The notes under the pieces: model-generated | Databases searched by the model: none | What the model was told of the DNA's origin: nothing | What the model saw: only the letters and a program-made list of their open reading frames with translations | Source: Anomalospiza imberbis | Lineage: Eukaryota > Chordata > Aves > Passeriformes > Viduidae | NCBI RefSeq assembly: GCF_031753505.1 | Contig: NC_089687.1 | Location: forward strand, 11,506,501 to 11,570,500 | Direction: 5' to 3' | Length of the DNA: 64,000 nt | Program-made: the position numbers and the translations under genes | Part shown: in pieces, positions 60,276 through 64,000 of the stretch | Numbering within the stretch: the first letter of the stretch is position 1 | Layout of the letters: every line of letters starts with the position of its first letter

Positions 60276-63200
60276 TCATTGGGTTTTGCTAGCTTATCAA
60301 CCAGAAGCATATTAACTTGCTTTGGACTTTTTTTCTGTCTCCATCTTGTGCTCTCCTCCAGCAGACTGCCTACAACAGGCTGGTGGCCTTGTTACTTGGG
60401 AGCTGAGTGTGTAGGCACATGTTTTGTATCATGGGGTGTCAATGACCTGACAAATGCACGCATCTGAGCTGAAACTATGATGCAGTTGCTGTGTGCCATG
60501 GAGCACAAGAACAGGGGAAGGAGGGAGAAACACTCAGTGTTTCCTGGTTACAAGCCAGGGACAAATTACCTGGTGTTTTAGAGAGACCACTGCTTTCTCC
60601 CGCTCCAAGCATCCTTGAGCAGCGGGGGAAGGAGGCTGTGCCTCAGACAGCCCCCTGTCCAGGTCATGACTCGGGCAGCAGCTGCCTTGGGTGCTCAGTG
60701 GAATTAAGCTTAGCTGCCTGACATGCTGTGCACAGCCCTCAGGGCAGTGACATGGAGGAACTGGCGAGATCACAAGAGTTCATCAGGAAAGAGATGGTCC
60801 TTCCAAGAGTGGAGTGACAGGGAACAAAGGTGCTGCTGCCTGAGCTGCCTGTTACAAGATCTCCACAGCTGCCCTGAAGGTGTTTGGGGGAACAGAACTC
60901 ACAGATTTCTGAGACTCCCGCTCACTCCAGCCAGGGCACAAGACCCCTTTGCTTACCCACCTGTGAGCTACATCCATGTGCACCCTTGCTCTTAGTTGTC
61001 CTGGAAGTATCAGAGGGACTTCCTGTGTTAGAAGTGTTTAAAGAAAAAAAAAATCACTGTTCAGAGAAAGAAAGTTCACCCCCTATGGGTGACGAATATT
61101 AAAATAAATTATTTGGGAACAAAATTCCCATCTTTCTGCACTTAATCCAGTAAATTTTGGTTCTTGCCTACATGTCAGCAAACTTCGTGCAGCCTCCTCT
61201 GGAAAGTCTCTGTCCCCTGCTGTCTCAGCCAGCTCTGGCTGTTCTCTGTCTTCTCTGGCTCCTCTGCTCTGCAAACCTGCCTCTGGCTCCCACTCTGTCC
61301 CTCACTCTGCCTGCCTCACTGTGCCCACAGGAGGCTTCTTCCAGCTGCTCCTTCCCTGAAAGTGACTTTTGCCGTCCCATGCACATTTCCTGGAAAATCC
61401 TGCCCTGACAAAGCAGCAGCAGGTCCCTGCTGCTTGGCAGTACTTGAGATCACGGATACCTTCCATGGCTGCTGGGGAAATGGGCTCGTGCTGTTTTGCC
61501 GTGCAGAGGGGTACCTTCACCTGCTGGAGGGTTCGAGGCATTCCCCTGAGAAATGGAGGGGTGTAAACCCCCCTGCATGGCCTGTGCCGTGCGCTTGAGC
61601 AGTAAGGGACAGAGTGGCCCCTGACCTCTCATGCCTGGCATCACTGTTGCTGACCTGCAGCCCATAGAGGGGTCAGCTGTATGAGCCCCGACAGTGAACT
61701 TTCACCTGAAGAGAATCATGAGGGCAAAAATCAATTGTCTTCTCAATGCTGCCCATCTCTTGATGAATGGAGCACTCACAGACAGATCCCACCCTGTTTC
61801 TGTGCCTCTGCTTCCTTGCTCTTCTCCTGACTGCTTCTGCCCCTGCCTGTGCACTTTGTCCTCTGGCCCCCTTGCTGTCACATGCACACATGCAGAGCCT
61901 GCCAAGCCAGTGTCCAGCCCAGGATCCTGCCTCACATGGGCCTTGCTTTCTCTTCAGGCCTTACTCTGTGTAACTCCCTGCTTTGGGCAAGGGCAGCTTT
62001 AGTCTCTGCTCTCACTGCAGCAAGGGCTGTTTTCTCTTTCTTCTTGTTCTGAAAGCATAATGCCAAAAGTACATGGTGTCCTGTGGCTCTGACCTGATCA
62101 CAGACTGACCTGACAGGGCATGGCATCCTTTATTAACAACACTTTCTCACAGGAGCCCTCCAGCACTACCAGGAGCCATGCTCTCTCCTCAGTGACTGGC
62201 TTTCACATCATATAATTCTTTCTTTCTTGACAGATTATGTTATAACCTATGAGCACAGAAAGTCCTGATCCTCATGTTTCTCTGCTGTCACCTGTGGGCT
62301 CTTCCAGAGCCGTGAAGAAGGGGGAACTCCAGCCCCATCATGAGAAGACCGGGTGAGAAGTACCTGTGACGTTTTGGGGAACAGTACACTTTGAGAGCTA
62401 GTTTTAATTTTTATTTTTAGCAGTTATGAAGGATGGAAATTATGTTCTTCATTCAGTGGTGAGCTACAGGAGCAGTTCTGCCTTCCCTCTCTGGGATGAG
62501 ATTAGAGATCATTTCTTTAATGCAGGGAAAATATGCCAATTTGAGCCACTCTAAACAAGGGATGAATCAAGGTCATAGTGTGTTAGCAAAATTGTCTTCC
62601 AGGCAATACAGTAGCTCAGACTTCCCCTCAGATAGATGTCTGTTGGTACATCACATGGCTAGGTGCCTGTGGTGTCTTAGCCTTCAGGGAGTAACAAACC
62701 TCTTCATTCCCCTCGTGATCAAGGTGGCTGTGCTGTCTGAATAGTTGGCCACATGTGGGGAATCCAGCTGCACTTCAGAACAAACAGTCTGGGCTGTAAC
62801 TGATTTTGTCTTGCTTTATCAAGACCTCTTCCTGTGTGTGCAACCTGGTTGGTTCTTGCCTGGTTTATTATTAAAGACTCATGCCCCACCATCCCAGCTC
62901 TATCTTGCCTTTACGAATCTCAGGCTAAGCCCATATCCCCTGCCCAGTCTTACTCTCCTTTACGTATGGCACTCACTCATTCCCTTTGCCTCTGATTGCC
63001 AAGGAAGGGAGTGGACTAGACTGTAGCAGACACTGATATCTTGTGTAACTGCTGGCAAGTCCATGAGGCCTAAATCCCTAAAAGAAATCTAGAGTCTCTC
63101 CATTCAGTGTAAGGAAGCTCTGTCCAATTCCATCAAGGACTTAGCCACTTAGCCTTCATCCTGCTGGCCTAAACTGGAGTTTAGGGACTTAATTCTCCAC

Positions 63201-64000
63201 TCTGAACATGTGATTTTGTCACTTAGATTCCCTGGGCCTTACAGTGCTAAACACAGCTCATAGGAGGAGCCTTGAAAAGCATAGCTTTCTCTTTTGGGGC
63301 CTCTGCTGAGCTGTCATGGGAGGATGATCATTTGAGCCTGTAGCTAAGGAGTCAGGAGGGTGCATTTGTGAAAGTCTGTAAGATACCTTTGTCTCTGCAT
63401 TGGAAAGGCCTTGGCAATGCTTGGCTACCATATGCAATCAGTAAACCATATGTATCTTCCTTGTGAAGGGTGAATCATAGCAATGAGGGGCTGCGATGTG
63501 ACTGTCAGGCACAAAACAACCACCTGTCAGCCTTCTTCTTCCTCCTTGCTACTTGAGTCTTCAAGGACACCACAGTTATGTCATCCTTTCCTGGCCCCAG
63601 CATCCCCCTTAACTCATACACTCTTGTCTGCACCCCATTAGAGGGAAAGAACCTCACTATCTCTTGTAAACCTGCCGTCTCCGTAGTGCTGCTGTGTGAG
63701 TAAGCTGAGCCTGCAGCAAGCACTTCTGAGCATTTGTCTCTAATGCTGAGCAATGTTATTGTGAGGGAGTTGCTGAGGGTCGGTAGGAAAAACTTCTCCA
63801 AATTCAGACAGGTAGTGTAAGGCCACTATTGGCTTGGCTGGAGAAGAAAAGGCTTCCCTGCCCCAAGCCCCATGGCTCATCGCCCAGTTACGCTGCTCTG
63901 CTCCTGCACAAGCTGTTGGTGTTGGATTCTGCATCCCCTGGAAGCAGACCTGCTGCTGCATCCTGCGAGTCAGCACCCAGCTGCTTCAGTAACTCATCTT

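Larger units (their letters stand above)
39600..64000. other. Non-coding region to the right edge
   Basis: Open frames here are short and show no recognisable protein similarity. Contents are simple repeats (A25 at 43834-43858; pyrimidine-rich tract 60226-60272), a 20-base-period duplication at 41427-41462 and an AATCATGAG-rich segment near 55870. No RNA gene was recognised. Confidence 0.55.

Noticed and set aside
61526..61545. tRNA B-box-like GGTTCGAGGC
   Set aside because: No matching A box, acceptor stem or cloverleaf could be formed around it.
33000..64000. GOLGB1 coding exons expected from mammalian gene order
   Set aside because: No coiled-coil exon or GOLGB1-like start was recognised on the plus strand, so GOLGB1 is not annotated.

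Overview
The window is eukaryotic nuclear DNA, almost certainly from a bird. The reasons are compact introns (a 594-codon IQCB1 in about 19 kb), short CpG-island promoters, CR1 LINE fragments in several states of decay (one with the ATTCTATG-type 3' tail typical of avian CR1), two MIR-like SINE traces, and vertebrate splice signals throughout. The species cannot be named from the sequence alone.

Left part (1-6390, minus strand): the first four coding exons of EAF2 (ELL-associated factor 2), encoding residues 1-160. The serine-rich C-terminal exons lie beyond the left edge. Middle (7243-26238, plus strand): the complete coding sequence of IQCB1 (nephrocystin-5, a calmodulin-binding cilium protein) in 13 exons with consistent phases and a total of 594 codons plus stop. 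EAF2 and IQCB1 are divergent, with start codons about 850 bp apart across one CpG island, so they very probably share a bidirectional promoter. This head-to-head pair is also known in mammals. Four identifiable CR1 fragments lie in or beside the two genes.

Right part (about 26.7-64 kb): no protein-coding exon could be recognised. It holds a CR1 ORF2 fragment just after the IQCB1 poly(A) signal, a possible retroviral primer-binding site near 28.28 kb, MIR traces at 29.07 and 33.46 kb, and a strong CpG island at 31.7-32.9 kb that looks like an orphan promoter. In mammals the gene downstream of IQCB1 in this orientation is GOLGB1. The island could be its non-coding first exon with a long first intron, but no GOLGB1 coding sequence was found, so this is only a synteny-based guess. 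The remaining 31 kb reads as intron or intergenic DNA with simple repeats and chance open frames.

No wholly new system was found. The items most worth a second look are an antisense terminal-exon-like structure inside IQCB1 (16.69-17.02 kb), a poorly bounded in-frame IQCB1 exon (24265-24393), the orphan CpG island, and the retroviral primer-site-like sequence.
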